Assembly (NCBI GenBank): GCA_910589105.1
Contig: CAJUST010000011.1
Location: forward strand, 34,039-98,038
Direction: 5' to 3'
Length of the DNA: 64,000 nt
Origin: an uncultured Lachnospiraceae bacterium
GTDB taxonomy: Bacteria; Bacillota; Clostridia; Lachnospirales; Lachnospiraceae
Both the position numbers and the translations under genes were made by a program. Below are positions 1 to 9,742 of the stretch, in pieces. Position 1 is the stretch's first letter. Every line of letters begins with the position of its first letter. The notes under the pieces were generated by a model that was not told the DNA's origin, searched no databases, and was given only the letters and a program-made list of their open reading frames with translations.

Positions 1-5
1 GAGAC

Positions 6-3000
6 ATGAAAAGAATGGTGGCAATGCTGCTTGCCGGATGTCTGGCATTTCAGACATGGATAGGCAATGCAAAACCGGTGTTTGGGGCGCAGACTGCATC
101 TGGGTCAGTGGATTTTGGCGAAGCGCAGGCTGCATCTGAGTCAGTGGATTCAGGCAAAGCGCAGAGCGTTCTGGAAGTAGGGGTGCGTTCTTCCGCTCAA
201 TTCCCATTTCAGGGTGACGTAACCGTACAAATCGGACGTGGCAGCGAAGTAGTGGAATCAAAGGATTTAAAATTTGAGGGTTCTAAGGCTTCCTTTGCAG
301 CGGCAAGGTTTGAAGTGTCAGAAGGGGATTACACAGTTACTGTGAAGTCAGTCCAATTTGCGGACTATACGCAGGATGTGAAAGCGCAAAATGGCTGGAA
401 AACCAAGATTTTAATTTCTCCATCAAGAATTGAGACGGGCAATGAAGCGGCTCCGGGCTGGATTCGGGTCGGCGACGTCAATCAAGATGGAGTAATTGAC
501 CAAACGGACATTGACGGCATGATGTCGAAAATCCGTGAAGGCTCTATGGAAGCTGCCTTTGATCTCAATCAAGATGGGAAAGTGGATATGGCAGATTTGC
601 AGTATATTGTGCAAAGCATAGATGAACATAGGGAGTCCACAGTGGAGAAGCTTGGCATAGTCCAAACGATCCAACAGGCTGAGGGCGCGACTATGGAAGG
701 AAACGTCAACGACTTTTTAAATGGAACAGGCGCGCTGAAATTAAAGCCTGAAAATGCAAATGCGCAGATTTCAGCGGAAAATCCTGTTGGGATCAACTTT
801 ACATTAGTGGAAGATACAAAAAAAGCGGTAGAGATTCAAGGAATTGTCGTTCATGCTCCGGTAACAGATGAACAGGGCGTCATTTCCAATGAAATAACGG
901 AAGGGGAAGTGATTTATACAGACGCGGAAGGAAAAGAAACGTCGGTTCCGTTTTCTGCCGCGGCAAAGCCAAAGCAAAAGAAGAACAGGGCGCTATTTGC
1001 TGCAAATGCGTCAAACCGCGCGGCGTCTATTTCGGCAGACGTCGAGGCTGACGGTTCGCTGGTGTTAGATTTTGGAGGGCAGATTGCAGTAAAGCGGGTA
1101 ACGATAAAAATTACCGGCACCAAAAAGACAGAGCCTTTGGTGAATATTGCAAAGGTTGATTTTGTCAACGATATGGAAAATAGGATACCGGCGCCGCAGA
1201 TGGACATTCCGACGCTTGGAGTTCCACAATCCGTAGATAAAGGATTGATTGTATCTTGGAACCCGCAGAAAAATGTGACGGGGTATGAGGTATATATTTC
1301 AGGTCCTGTGAAAAACCAAGAAGAACACGAAACACAGATTGTGCGCGTGTCAAATATTACGCATACAATATCATCTATCAATGACAAACCGCTTTTAAAC
1401 TTTGAAAAATATAAAATAAAAGCGCGTTCTGTCAATGGAGACTGGAGCAGTCCATGGTCAAATGAAGTAATCGGAGAGCCGAAGCCGACGAAACTTCCGG
1501 CGGCGCCTGATAATGTATCTGCGACAGGCGGGTACCGGACGATAGAAGTGTCATGGAAAGACATGGACGACGCAAACGGATACATGGTTTATTATAAAAA
1601 GACAAAAGATGCGGATACAGAGTACCGTCCGGTGATCGAAGGATTTACACAGGTAAAAGAAGGGACCGGAAAAATAAACGCAACGCATTATGTCATTGCA
1701 GGCTTAGAGGACGAAGTGGAATATTCCGTCTATGTCGTAGGCTGGAATGACCTTGGCTGGGGCAGCCCGTCACTGTCAGCATCCGCGCTTACGAAGTTAA
1801 ATGTCCCGCCACAGCTTCCGAATTATAAACTGTTGAATACTTCAAATGGAGAAGGGGCAGTCAGCGCCCATATCACAGCAGCGTCATATGGCGGGCATGG
1901 CGGCGCAAAGATGGTAGGCAGCGCGTTAGATACAGCGGAAAAAAGCGCGCTTGGCTTAGTGGATAATAACTTTGGATCTTATTGGGAAAAAACAGACTGG
2001 GACGATGGCGTGGCTTATCCGGCAGACAATAAGGGATTTACAGTGACGCTGGATCAAGATTACAAGATGAATTTTATCACATTTGCATCCGCGGACGAAA
2101 AAGCAGCGCTTCAATATGCGCGGATTGGGTATTGGAATACAGCGTCTACAGGAAAACAGAACGTGGGCGCGCGTCTGTATAGAAAACTTGACTCAAGGAA
2201 CAATCCATACTATATTATTAAGCTTGATCAGGCAATCACTGCAAATAAAGTAAATATTTGTCTGGGACGTGACAGTGTTAGGGCATCTATGATGGTAGGT
2301 GAAATCCATTTCCATTATTATGATTCGCTGGAAGATGACATTATGGGCTTATATACAGACGAAATGCACGCTACACTGCGGGCAGACGTAACGGAAAGCG
2401 TCATTCAGGCATTAGAAGCCCGTTTAGAGCTTGTAGACGAGGCAAGCGGTGAAAAACATCCGCTTTACAATGAACTGACTTTAGAATTAAAGACAGCAAG
2501 AGAGATTTTAAATTCAAATCTGGCTTGCGCTTATGAAGTGGAAAACCAGATTACGGGAAGCAAAGATGGGCATCTTGGATTTGGCGGTTTAAATTCATGG
2601 CAGCCGGTTGGGAAAACAGTATATGCCGGTGAAAGTCTGCTTGTTTATGTCGGGCATAATACAAAGAGAACCGGAGATAAAGCAAGCCTGCAACTTGTGT
2701 TTACGCAACAGCACGCAGAAGCGGCAACGCTTTCAAAAGCAGTCAGCTTAAAAGTGGGAAGAAATGAAATTACAGTTCCCCAGATTGTCAGCAAAGAATT
2801 TGAACGCGGCGGACAGTTATATGTAGCATATACTGGAAACAATGCAAACGATAAGTATGCAGTCCGTATAAGCGGCGGAAGCGATATTCCGGTCTTAAGC
2901 GTGTATGGAAAAACACAAGAACAACGCATGGCGGCGATTTCCGCTTATGTAAAAGAGCTTGAGCAATATGTCGGAACGATTGAAGCGGGACATGCGGCAA

Positions 3001-5237
3001 AACATACAGGGACAAAAAATGTAGATTATCCGTATGACCAGCAAAACTGTATTTTAAATACAACAGATATTATGATGAGGGAAATGATGTATTCCGTACC
3101 TGCAACTCAGGTTTGGGCAGGCATCAAAAACGCAGAAGATAAAGCGGTAAAACTTGACCTTGCCTTAAAAGCAATGGAAAAAACAATGACGCTGTTTTAC
3201 CAGCATAAAGGATTAAGTGATAACGCGGGAACCGTAAGAGGAAATAACGCATGGCCGGCGCAGCACTTGAATATCCGTTATATGAGAATGTTTGCCGGAG
3301 CGTTTATGTATGCGTCAGGCAACCACATTGGCGTAGAATGGGGTTCCACATTATTAGCAAGCGCGCCAAACGACTGGTCAGGATTTGGCTGGGGCGTAGC
3401 GCATGAAATTGGGCATGACATCAATCAGGGCGCATATGCGGTTGCGGAAATCACAAACAATTACTTTGCGCAGCTATTGACAAAAGTTCCCGGAAAGACA
3501 AGATTCACATACAAAAATGTCTACGACAAAGTAACGTCAAATACAATCGGACGCTCTCCGAATGTAGCGACGCAACTTGCATTGTACTGGCAGCTCCATA
3601 TTGCATATGACAATAATAAGGACGACAGACATATTTACGACAACTATGAAGATCAGTTCAATAACCTGTTCTTTGCAAGAGTGGACACTTATTCAAGGAA
3701 TCCAAAAATGGCTCCGCAGGAAGGATTAACGTTAGACGGAGGCTCAGAACAGAACATTATGCGTCTTGCATGCGCGGCGGCAAATAAAAATATTCTTCCT
3801 TTCTTTGTGCGCTGGGGTATGCAGCCAGATGAGAAAACAACTGCATATGCGGCAAAATATGGAGAGGCGGAAACGAAAGCGCTCTATTATGTCAATGACG
3901 ATGCAAGAGATTACCGCGTGGATCATCCAAATGAGGAAGGGACAATAAAAGATCAGGATGCCGTTACTACAGCTACAGTAAATGCAGCCGGAAATCAGGC
4001 GGAAATCACGATTGCGACAGATCGCAGCGCAGAGCTTATGCTTGGCTATGAAATCAGCCGCAGTATGATTTCAAACGGTAAAAAATCCACTCAGGTAATT
4101 GGGTTTGCGCCGATTGACACAGCGGACTCTACCGTTTTTGTAGACTCCATTTCATCAATTAACAATCGGGTAATGGAATATGAAGTCCGCGCAGTGGATA
4201 AATACTTGAATTATTCCAATGTAAAAACGGCTGGTTCAGTAAAGATTCAGACAGACGGCGTATTAAATAAATCTGAATGGACAGTGGAGACAACAATGAC
4301 TTCGGCTGACGATACCGTAATCGAGCCGGACGGAGAAGATCCGGACAGCGGATATGAAGCGGAAGATCCGGCAGGCGTAGAAGCGAAAAAGGTCAACAGC
4401 ATTACAAGGATTTTAGACAATGACAGGACAGCGGCTGGAACTTATAACGGAGTAAGCGGCGGCGCCGCGTCAATTACCATAGATATGCGTAAGACAGAAG
4501 AAGTGACGGCATTAAAATATCAGGGTTCTGCAGTTGCTTCGGCGGCAGTTGAAGTCAGCCCAGATGGTGAGAATTGGACAAAAGTGAAAGAGAACGTTTC
4601 TCTTGCCGCAAATGCAGAGCAGACGGTATGGTTTGATTCCGTCAATGAAGAAGACCGCAAGAACTGGATTGGCACTTACGATGCGAAATATGTAAGGCTG
4701 ACGCTGTCGCAGGCAGGCAGTATTTCCATTCAGGAAATCGAAATCTGCGGCCCGACAGGGGATAATTTGGAATTTATGGCAACGGAAGAAGGCCAGCCGG
4801 CAATCGGCGTATTGAAGGAAGACTTTACATATGGCGAAGAAGCGGCGGACGTAATTCCGGCAGGCTCATTAATCTTTACCGGGACATATAAAGGAAATCC
4901 GGCATATAATATAGTTGCGCTCTATGATGCAAATGGCAATGTAATCGGGGAAAAAGATGGAAATGTCTCTGCGGAACAAATAATTTTGGCGGACGTTCCG
5001 GAACAAGGAAATCTGGGTGAAACCTCAGACGGAACTTGGGTATATTATGTAAGGCCGGATCAGTGGAATTTAGAAGCGATAAGGAACACAGGCTTCGTGC
5101 GTGGAGAATTATACCGTGTAGACAATGCCCTGACGTTAGAGGGCGAGCGTATTGTCAGTGATACAAAACTGCTTGAGATTCCTCAGGAATTGCCGGATAT
5201 TACGCTTCAAGGAGGTAAGTATGAAAAATTGGATTAA
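6..5237 (+). CDS. Secreted M60-family (enhancin-like) zinc metalloprotease with dockerin-like and Fn3 modules
   Basis: The 1743-residue product starts with a signal peptide (residues 1-28, Lys/Arg then a hydrophobic core). A pair of calcium loops, DVNQDGVID and DLNQDGKVD (about 154-207), forms a dockerin-like module. Two fibronectin type III repeats lie around 405-600, followed by a discoidin-like (F5/8) domain around 620-790 and another around 1440-1590. The zinc site HEIGHD at 1133-1138, with a Glu at 1148, fits the M60 pattern HExxHx(8-28)E. M60 enzymes cleave O-glycosylated mucin-type proteins, so the likely role is host mucin attack outside the cell. There is no LPXTG anchor; retention may depend on the dockerin. 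The last 17 bases overlap the next gene, whose ribosome binding site sits inside this one, so the two are translationally coupled. The upstream region is outside the window. Confidence 0.85.
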   Translation: MKRMVAMLLAGCLAFQTWIGNAKPVFGAQTASGSVDFGEAQAASESVDSGKAQSVLEVGVRSSAQFPFQGDVTVQIGRGSEVVESKDLKFEGSKASFAAARFEVSEGDYTVTVKSVQFADYTQDVKAQNGWKTKILISPSRIETGNEAAPGWIRVGDVNQDGVIDQTDIDGMMSKIREGSMEAAFDLNQDGKVDMADLQYIVQSIDEHRESTVEKLGIVQTIQQAEGATMEGNVNDFLNGTGALKLKPENANAQISAENPVGINFTLVEDTKKAVEIQGIVVHAPVTDEQGVISNEITEGEVIYTDAEGKETSVPFSAAAKPKQKKNRALFAANASNRAASISADVEADGSLVLDFGGQIAVKRVTIKITGTKKTEPLVNIAKVDFVNDMENRIPAPQMDIPTLGVPQSVDKGLIVSWNPQKNVTGYEVYISGPVKNQEEHETQIVRVSNITHTISSINDKPLLNFEKYKIKARSVNGDWSSPWSNEVIGEPKPTKLPAAPDNVSATGGYRTIEVSWKDMDDANGYMVYYKKTKDADTEYRPVIEGFTQVKEGTGKINATHYVIAGLEDEVEYSVYVVGWNDLGWGSPSLSASALTKLNVPPQLPNYKLLNTSNGEGAVSAHITAASYGGHGGAKMVGSALDTAEKSALGLVDNNFGSYWEKTDWDDGVAYPADNKGFTVTLDQDYKMNFITFASADEKAALQYARIGYWNTASTGKQNVGARLYRKLDSRNNPYYIIKLDQAITANKVNICLGRDSVRASMMVGEIHFHYYDSLEDDIMGLYTDEMHATLRADVTESVIQALEARLELVDEASGEKHPLYNELTLELKTAREILNSNLACAYEVENQITGSKDGHLGFGGLNSWQPVGKTVYAGESLLVYVGHNTKRTGDKASLQLVFTQQHAEAATLSKAVSLKVGRNEITVPQIVSKEFERGGQLYVAYTGNNANDKYAVRISGGSDIPVLSVYGKTQEQRMAAISAYVKELEQYVGTIEAGHAAKHTGTKNVDYPYDQQNCILNTTDIMMREMMYSVPATQVWAGIKNAEDKAVKLDLALKAMEKTMTLFYQHKGLSDNAGTVRGNNAWPAQHLNIRYMRMFAGAFMYASGNHIGVEWGSTLLASAPNDWSGFGWGVAHEIGHDINQGAYAVAEITNNYFAQLLTKVPGKTRFTYKNVYDKVTSNTIGRSPNVATQLALYWQLHIAYDNNKDDRHIYDNYEDQFNNLFFARVDTYSRNPKMAPQEGLTLDGGSEQNIMRLACAAANKNILPFFVRWGMQPDEKTTAYAAKYGEAETKALYYVNDDARDYRVDHPNEEGTIKDQDAVTTATVNAAGNQAEITIATDRSAELMLGYEISRSMISNGKKSTQVIGFAPIDTADSTVFVDSISSINNRVMEYEVRAVDKYLNYSNVKTAGSVKIQTDGVLNKSEWTVETTMTSADDTVIEPDGEDPDSGYEAEDPAGVEAKKVNSITRILDNDRTAAGTYNGVSGGAASITIDMRKTEEVTALKYQGSAVASAAVEVSPDGENWTKVKENVSLAANAEQTVWFDSVNEEDRKNWIGTYDAKYVRLTLSQAGSISIQEIEICGPTGDNLEFMATEEGQPAIGVLKEDFTYGEEAADVIPAGSLIFTGTYKGNPAYNIVALYDANGNVIGEKDGNVSAEQIILADVPEQGNLGETSDGTWVYYVRPDQWNLEAIRNTGFVRGELYRVDNALTLEGERIVSDTKLLEIPQELPDITLQGGKYEKLD
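96..167 (+). repeat. Imperfect 36-bp tandem duplication in the N-terminal linker of the M60 gene
   Basis: Two copies, 96-131 and 132-167, differ at a few bases and encode ASGSVDFGEAQA and ASESVDSGKAQS just after the signal peptide. The duplication keeps the reading frame and extends a low-complexity linker. Confidence 0.8.
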
Positions 5238-6387
5238 ATGTATGTTATTGACAATGTTTCTTATTGTTGCGGCGCCTTTAGACGCCGCAGCGGCAAGCGA
5301 CAGCCAAATGCTTACAGTAGATAAAAATGACGTTATCCTGACCGTAAACCTTCCAGAAGGAAAAACAGATAAGATTACGTCACTCCGTATAAAACTCCAT
5401 GTTTCGGTTCTTTCAGGAACGATGGAACAGCCATCATTTCAGTTTGAGGAATCATTGAACAGCCGGATTAAAGATTCTCAGATCCGGCAGTTGGAGGACG
5501 GAAGCTACCTTGTGGATTTAATTCTTTCAGGAAAGGAAGATCAGGATATTTTTTCTGGAAATGAATCTGTGAAAACAGGAAAATTATCCCTACACCCTTC
5601 CAGTCAGGAATATCAGGCAAAAGTGGAGTTTGCATCCGGAACCGAAGGCAGTAATGAGCCGGTAATTAGATATGTAGATGCAAGCGGTTTGAATGAAATG
5701 TCACTTCTTTTGGACAGCCCGCAAAGCGTTTTCGTAAAAAATGAGACGGCAGAGCCGCCAGCGGAACAGCCGCCTGCCGGTGATCCGTCGGATCAGACGC
5801 CTGTGGAGGAGGCTTTTGGCAAAAAGCCGAAACTGAAAGCGTCACCTGTGAAAGGTTCAAACAGCATTGTGTTTGAATGGAAGAAAGTCGCGGATGCAGA
5901 TGGCTATGAAATTTACCAATACAATGCAAAATCAAAAACTTATAAGAGACTGAAAAAAATCAACAATCCTTCCGTTACGGCATATTCCAAAAAATTTAAG
6001 TATGCCACGTCTTATACGTTTAAGTTTCGGGCGTATAAGAACAAAGAGGACGGCTCTAAGTCATATGGGAAATACAGCTCGGCTGTAAAGGTCACAACGT
6101 CGCCAAAAAAGGTAACGAAAGTTACTTTAAAAAATACAGAGGCGAAGAAGTCGACCATTTCATGGAAAAAAGTATCGAATGCAAAAGGATACCAGATTTA
6201 CCGGAGTAAGAAAAAAGGCGGAACCTATAAACTGCTTAAAACAATCAAAAAGGGAAAAACGACAAAGTGGGCAGTAAACAAGCCGAAAAAAGGCGGGGTA
6301 TACTATTACAAAGTCAGGGCTTATGTAAAGAATGCGAAGGGAAAACGCATTGACGGTAAGTTCAGTTCCGTAATATCTTTAAAATAG
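5221..6387 (+). CDS. Secreted protein with beta-rich N-terminal domain and two C-terminal Fn3 repeats
   Basis: The 388-residue product begins at ATG 5221, chosen because AAGGAGG lies just before it and a signal peptide (about residues 1-27, ending in Ala-rich sequence) follows. An N-terminal domain of about 170 residues, beta-rich by its residue pattern, has the size and feel of a cohesin-like fold, but I cannot assign it. A Pro-rich linker (around 180-200) leads to two Fn3 repeats rich in Lys and Tyr. It overlaps the end of the M60 dockerin-bearing gene and is followed by a terminator, so the two form one unit. A cohesin-type partnership with the neighbour is inference only. Confidence 0.75.
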   Translation: MKNWIKCMLLTMFLIVAAPLDAAAASDSQMLTVDKNDVILTVNLPEGKTDKITSLRIKLHVSVLSGTMEQPSFQFEESLNSRIKDSQIRQLEDGSYLVDLILSGKEDQDIFSGNESVKTGKLSLHPSSQEYQAKVEFASGTEGSNEPVIRYVDASGLNEMSLLLDSPQSVFVKNETAEPPAEQPPAGDPSDQTPVEEAFGKKPKLKASPVKGSNSIVFEWKKVADADGYEIYQYNAKSKTYKRLKKINNPSVTAYSKKFKYATSYTFKFRAYKNKEDGSKSYGKYSSAVKVTTSPKKVTKVTLKNTEAKKSTISWKKVSNAKGYQIYRSKKKGGTYKLLKTIKKGKTTKWAVNKPKKGGVYYYKVRAYVKNAKGKRIDGKFSSVISLK

Positions 6388-6404
6388 TTTTTCGCATAAT
6401 AAGG

Positions 6405-6437
6405 AGGCAGTGTTTCGTAAGGGACGCTGCCTTTTTT
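6405..6437 (+). terminator. Rho-independent terminator of the M60/Fn3 unit
   Basis: GGCAGTG pairs with CGCTGCC (one G-U pair) across a short loop and is followed by six T residues. Confidence 0.8.
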
Positions 6438-6494
6438 GTCTGCATTAAATTTTTCGTTAAATTGACGTATAGTAAAATTGGCAATAAAAAAATA

Positions 6495-6523
6495 TTGTAT
6501 AATTTACATAAAAGTATTATAAT
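6495..6523 (+). promoter_or_regulatory. Candidate sigma-A promoter of the chemoreceptor gene
   Basis: TTGTAT and TATAAT are separated by 17 bases in an AT-rich stretch about 100 bases upstream of the start. A second TATAAT lies at 6498-6503 without a good -35 box. Confidence 0.45.
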
Positions 6524-6620
6524 GAGGTTATTGGTAAACTTAAGATAATAGAATGACTGCGTTCCATTAGCGAAAGGTATGCCATCAGATTGGATTCTAA
6601 AAAGTGAAAGGGGAAGAGGA

Positions 6621-8327
6621 ATGTTAAAATTCAACAATGAAAGAATCGAAAAAAGACTTACGAAATCATTTGTTATGGTTTCAGCGATTTCGGCAATCGC
6701 GGCAGTCGTAGGACTGATTGCAATGCTGGTTCTTGCAAGCAGATATTCTTATGCGTTAAAGAATTTTGGATTTGCGCAAGGAGATATCGGACAGGCGTTG
6801 TTTGCATTTGCAGATACAAGGTCTTCACTGCGCGCAGCGATTGGCTATGACGACGCGGATGCAATCCAAAACGTAGTAGAGCAGCATAAAGAAATGAAAG
6901 CAACGTTTGAAGAATACTTTGCTAAAGTAGAAAACACGATCGTATCGAAAGACGGCAGGGCGACTTATGATGAAATTGTTTCGGAATTGGATGCTTATTG
7001 GGAGATGGATACGCAGATTTTAGAGCTTGGAGCGACGACAGACAGGGAACTTTGTAAACAGGCTCAGGACATTGCGTTAAATGAGTTGGCGGGAAAATAC
7101 AACAGTATTTATGAAAAATTAGAAGGGCTGTTAACTGTAAAGATAAATGAAGGAAACAGCCTTTCTACGACCCTTCGTATATTGTCTATTGTATTAGCGG
7201 CTTTTATAATTGTAGTGATTGTGTCGGCTATGCTGGTTTCAACAAAGATGGGCAAGGGAATTGCAAAGGGAATTGCAAAACCATTGGCTGATCTGGGCCA
7301 ACGCTTAAAAGCTCTCGGCGGTGGAGATTTTTCATCTCCGTTTCCGGAAGTTGAAGCGGACGATGAAGTTGCGGACATGGTTCAGGATGCAAGGGATATG
7401 TCAGATAAGTTGAATGCGATTATTGATGATCTAGGCCTTCTTTTGGGTGAAATGTCGACAGGGAATTATGCAGTCAGGACTGCAATACCGGAACAGTACA
7501 CCGGGGAGTTTGCAAAGATGCTTCAGGCTATGCGGGATTTAAGAAATCAAATGACGGCTACGCTCCGTTCCATCGGGGAAGCATCTAATCAGGTTTCCGC
7601 AGGCTCCGGAAATTTAGCAGAGTCGGCGCAGGGACTTGCAGAAGGAGCAGTAGAGCAGGCAGGCGCAGTTCAGGAGCTTCAGGCGACGATTATCAGCATT
7701 ACGGAAGCAATGCAAAGAAGCGCGGAAGATGCAGGGGATTCCTATACCCAGACACAAAAGTGCGCAGAAGAAGCGGATAACAGCCGGGAAGGCATGAACA
7801 CAGTTGTAGAAGCAATGAAGAAAATTGACGACACGTCCACGAAAATCGGAAATATTATTTCGGAAATTGAATCAATCGCTTCCCAGACCAATCTTCTGTC
7901 ATTGAATGCATCCATTGAAGCGGCAAGAGCAGGCGAGGCAGGCCGCGGCTTTGCAGTTGTGGCGGATCAGATCCGTCAGCTTGCAGAGCAGAGCGCAAAA
8001 GCGGCAGTGGATACAAGAGAGCTGATTGAAGGCTCCCTTCAGGAAATTGAGGGTGGAAACCGCGCGGTGGAAAGCGCATCTAGCTCGATTGGAATTGTTG
8101 TAGACGGGATCAAGCAGATTGCAGACGTTTCTAAGCAGTTAAGCATTATGATCGGAGATCAGAGTGAGACGATGCGCCAGGCTGAGCAGGGCGTTTCCCA
8201 GATTTCGGACGTTGTGCAGAATAACTCAGCGGCGGCTCAGGAGACGTCAGCGACCAGTGAGGAATTATCGGCTCAGGCGACGACGCTCGACGATTTAGTA
8301 GGCCAGTTCACTTTTTTAGATGAATAA
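6621..8327 (+). CDS. Methyl-accepting chemotaxis protein
   Basis: The 568-residue transmembrane chemoreceptor starts at ATG 6621 after GGGGAAGAGG; an upstream in-frame ATG at 6579 lacks a binding site. A transmembrane segment near residues 18-40 and another near 190-215 bracket a roughly 150-residue extracellular sensor of four-helix-bundle type. A HAMP domain follows (to about 268), then the cytoplasmic signalling domain. The conserved hairpin tip, with QTNLLSLNASIEAARAGEAG, lies around 413-455 and would contact CheA/CheW. No che or flagellar genes are in the window, so it works with distant partners. The ligand is unknown. Confidence 0.93.
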   Translation: MLKFNNERIEKRLTKSFVMVSAISAIAAVVGLIAMLVLASRYSYALKNFGFAQGDIGQALFAFADTRSSLRAAIGYDDADAIQNVVEQHKEMKATFEEYFAKVENTIVSKDGRATYDEIVSELDAYWEMDTQILELGATTDRELCKQAQDIALNELAGKYNSIYEKLEGLLTVKINEGNSLSTTLRILSIVLAAFIIVVIVSAMLVSTKMGKGIAKGIAKPLADLGQRLKALGGGDFSSPFPEVEADDEVADMVQDARDMSDKLNAIIDDLGLLLGEMSTGNYAVRTAIPEQYTGEFAKMLQAMRDLRNQMTATLRSIGEASNQVSAGSGNLAESAQGLAEGAVEQAGAVQELQATIISITEAMQRSAEDAGDSYTQTQKCAEEADNSREGMNTVVEAMKKIDDTSTKIGNIISEIESIASQTNLLSLNASIEAARAGEAGRGFAVVADQIRQLAEQSAKAAVDTRELIEGSLQEIEGGNRAVESASSSIGIVVDGIKQIADVSKQLSIMIGDQSETMRQAEQGVSQISDVVQNNSAAAQETSATSEELSAQATTLDDLVGQFTFLDE

Positions 8328-8382
8328 CCAATGAAACAAACAATGCGTACATAGAGTTCCTGTTTCAAGAAATGAGTGAAGG

Positions 8383-8425
8383 AAAAACGCTGTTCATACT
8401 TTTTTGGCTATGGACAGCGTTTTTT
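8383..8425 (+). terminator. Terminator after the chemoreceptor gene
   Basis: AAAAACGCTGTTCATA (8383-8398) pairs almost perfectly with TATGGACAGCGTTTTT (8409-8425), ending in a T run. Its symmetry would let it work in both directions. Confidence 0.85.
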
Positions 8426-8466
8426 GACGAATCTTTTATAAATGAGAGGCTGTAAGGAGCTGGGAT

Positions 8467-9186
8467 ATGGATAAATTGAAAAATTGGTTTAGGAAGATAA
8501 AGTTAGATACAGATAAGAAAAAAAGCAGTGCAGGTGATCAGATGAAGAAATTATTGCTGGCGGCAGTACTAGTTTTAATTTGCGTTTTTTCAATAAGAAG
8601 CTGCGCAGTAAAAGATTATGAGAACAAGGAATTGCAAAATAAGCTGGAAGAAATGGAACGTAAGCGGGTAGCGGTAGATTTGATTCAGGAAGAAGTAAAA
8701 AAGATTTCAGAATATAGCGCATATGAGATTAATTATACGACGATGTTGCATTTTTCTGACCAAAATGAAATCAAGGGATTTAAAATCCCGCTGACCGGAA
8801 ATAATTTCATTGCAACGATTGACGGGAAAATGAAAATCGGAATTAATGGGGAAAATGTTTCGTTTAAGGAAATAACGGATTCGGAAGGGAAAGTGACAAA
8901 GATAGAACTGACGGTTCCGCATTCGGAGATTCTGGATAACTATACAATACAGGATTCTTTAGAAGTTTATGATGAGAAAAATAATATTTTTAATCCGGTA
9001 AAAGTATCGGATTATACGAAATTGATCGTTGAGGCAGAGGAGAAAGAGAAGAAAAAAGCGTTGGAAAGCGATATTATAGAAAAATCAGATGAAGCGGCGC
9101 ATTATTTGCTGACAACTTATTTTCAGGCGGTATATGGGCAAGAGACAGAAGTAAGGTATCAGTATCTTGAGGAGAAAGAGGAATAA
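8467..9186 (+). CDS. DUF4230 family membrane-anchored protein
   Basis: The 239-residue product has a charged N-terminus, one transmembrane segment (about 26-45), a short coiled coil (about 50-75) and an external domain matching the DUF4230 pattern. That pattern includes an early Tyr-rich strand, a G-x-M-x-I-G-I-x-G stretch near 118-130 and a conserved LTVPHSEIL near 145. The function of the family is not known. It is a single-gene unit: a terminator lies on each side and AAGGAG precedes the start. Confidence 0.7.
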   Translation: MDKLKNWFRKIKLDTDKKKSSAGDQMKKLLLAAVLVLICVFSIRSCAVKDYENKELQNKLEEMERKRVAVDLIQEEVKKISEYSAYEINYTTMLHFSDQNEIKGFKIPLTGNNFIATIDGKMKIGINGENVSFKEITDSEGKVTKIELTVPHSEILDNYTIQDSLEVYDEKNNIFNPVKVSDYTKLIVEAEEKEKKKALESDIIEKSDEAAHYLLTTYFQAVYGQETEVRYQYLEEKEE

Positions 9187-9192
9187 GAAAAA

Positions 9193-9217
9193 GGGCTGTA
9201 AAATACAGCCCTTTTTT
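9193..9217 (+). terminator. Terminator after the DUF4230 gene
   Basis: GGGCTGTA and TACAGCCC form a perfect 8-bp stem with a three-base loop, followed by TTTTTT. Confidence 0.92.
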
Positions 9218-9224
9218 ATCAAAT

Positions 9225-9410
9225 TTAACTAATCCGGAATCGGCTGATCAAGCTGTTAAGCCTGAGCGCCTGCGCAGAAAGCTCTTTGGAAACTTCAGCG
9301 CTTTCTTTTGCAGATGCAGTATTTGTCTGCGCGACTTCGGAATTTTGAAGAAGTTCATGGACTTCAGAAGCTAAGGCAAACGCAGCCATATATTCCTCGG
9401 CAGTGGAAGT
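9225..9410 (-). pseudogene. Remnant of a chemoreceptor C-terminus
   Basis: Reading the minus strand up to the TAA at 9225-9227 gives about 60 residues that include SEVAQTNTASAKESAEVSKE and then LSAQALRLNSLISRF. This is the classical last helix of a methyl-accepting chemotaxis protein. No start codon, HAMP or sensor region precedes it; upstream of about 9410 the sequence loses resemblance to any chemoreceptor. It is related to, but clearly not a copy of, the intact receptor at 6621-8327, so it is the tail of a second receptor that has otherwise been deleted. Confidence 0.75.
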
Positions 9411-9686
9411 ATAGATTTTTGGAGATAAACGCTTTCTCTGTGGAGAAGTTAGTTGAAATATTTCACTGAATTAGCGGGATAAGCATGTGAACAAATTCCT
9501 AACGTTTGCTTGTGAAAGCAGAAAGAAAGTATCTTCTCACACTCGATTATTAATATAGAGCAGGATTTCTTTTGTGTCTAATATTCTTGCTGAATGTAAG
9601 CGGATTATAAGCAGGAAAATCAGGGGAGAGGGAACGTTTGTTTTGCTGTTTGGCAATGTTCTTTTTAGAAATATATTGGATAAGAC

Positions 9687-9715
9687 ATATCAGGGAATGT
9701 TCCCGCATACATTGT
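9687..9715 (+). promoter_or_regulatory. Candidate sigma-E (sporulation mother-cell) promoter of spoIIID
   Basis: ACATATC (9687-9693), 14 bases, then CATACATT (9708-9715) resembles the Bacillus sigma-E consensus (KMATATT, 13-15 spacer, CATACANT). Transcription would begin near 9721, about 20 bases before the TTG start. spoIIID belongs to the sigma-E regulon in Bacillus, so motif and gene agree. Confidence 0.6.
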
Positions 9716-9742
9716 AAAAATAAGTATCTCAGGGGAATTTTT

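Noticed and set aside
9638..9742. N-terminal extension of SpoIIID from ATG 9638
   Set aside because: It has no family similarity, no ribosome binding site, and it would lie upstream of the candidate sigma-E promoter.
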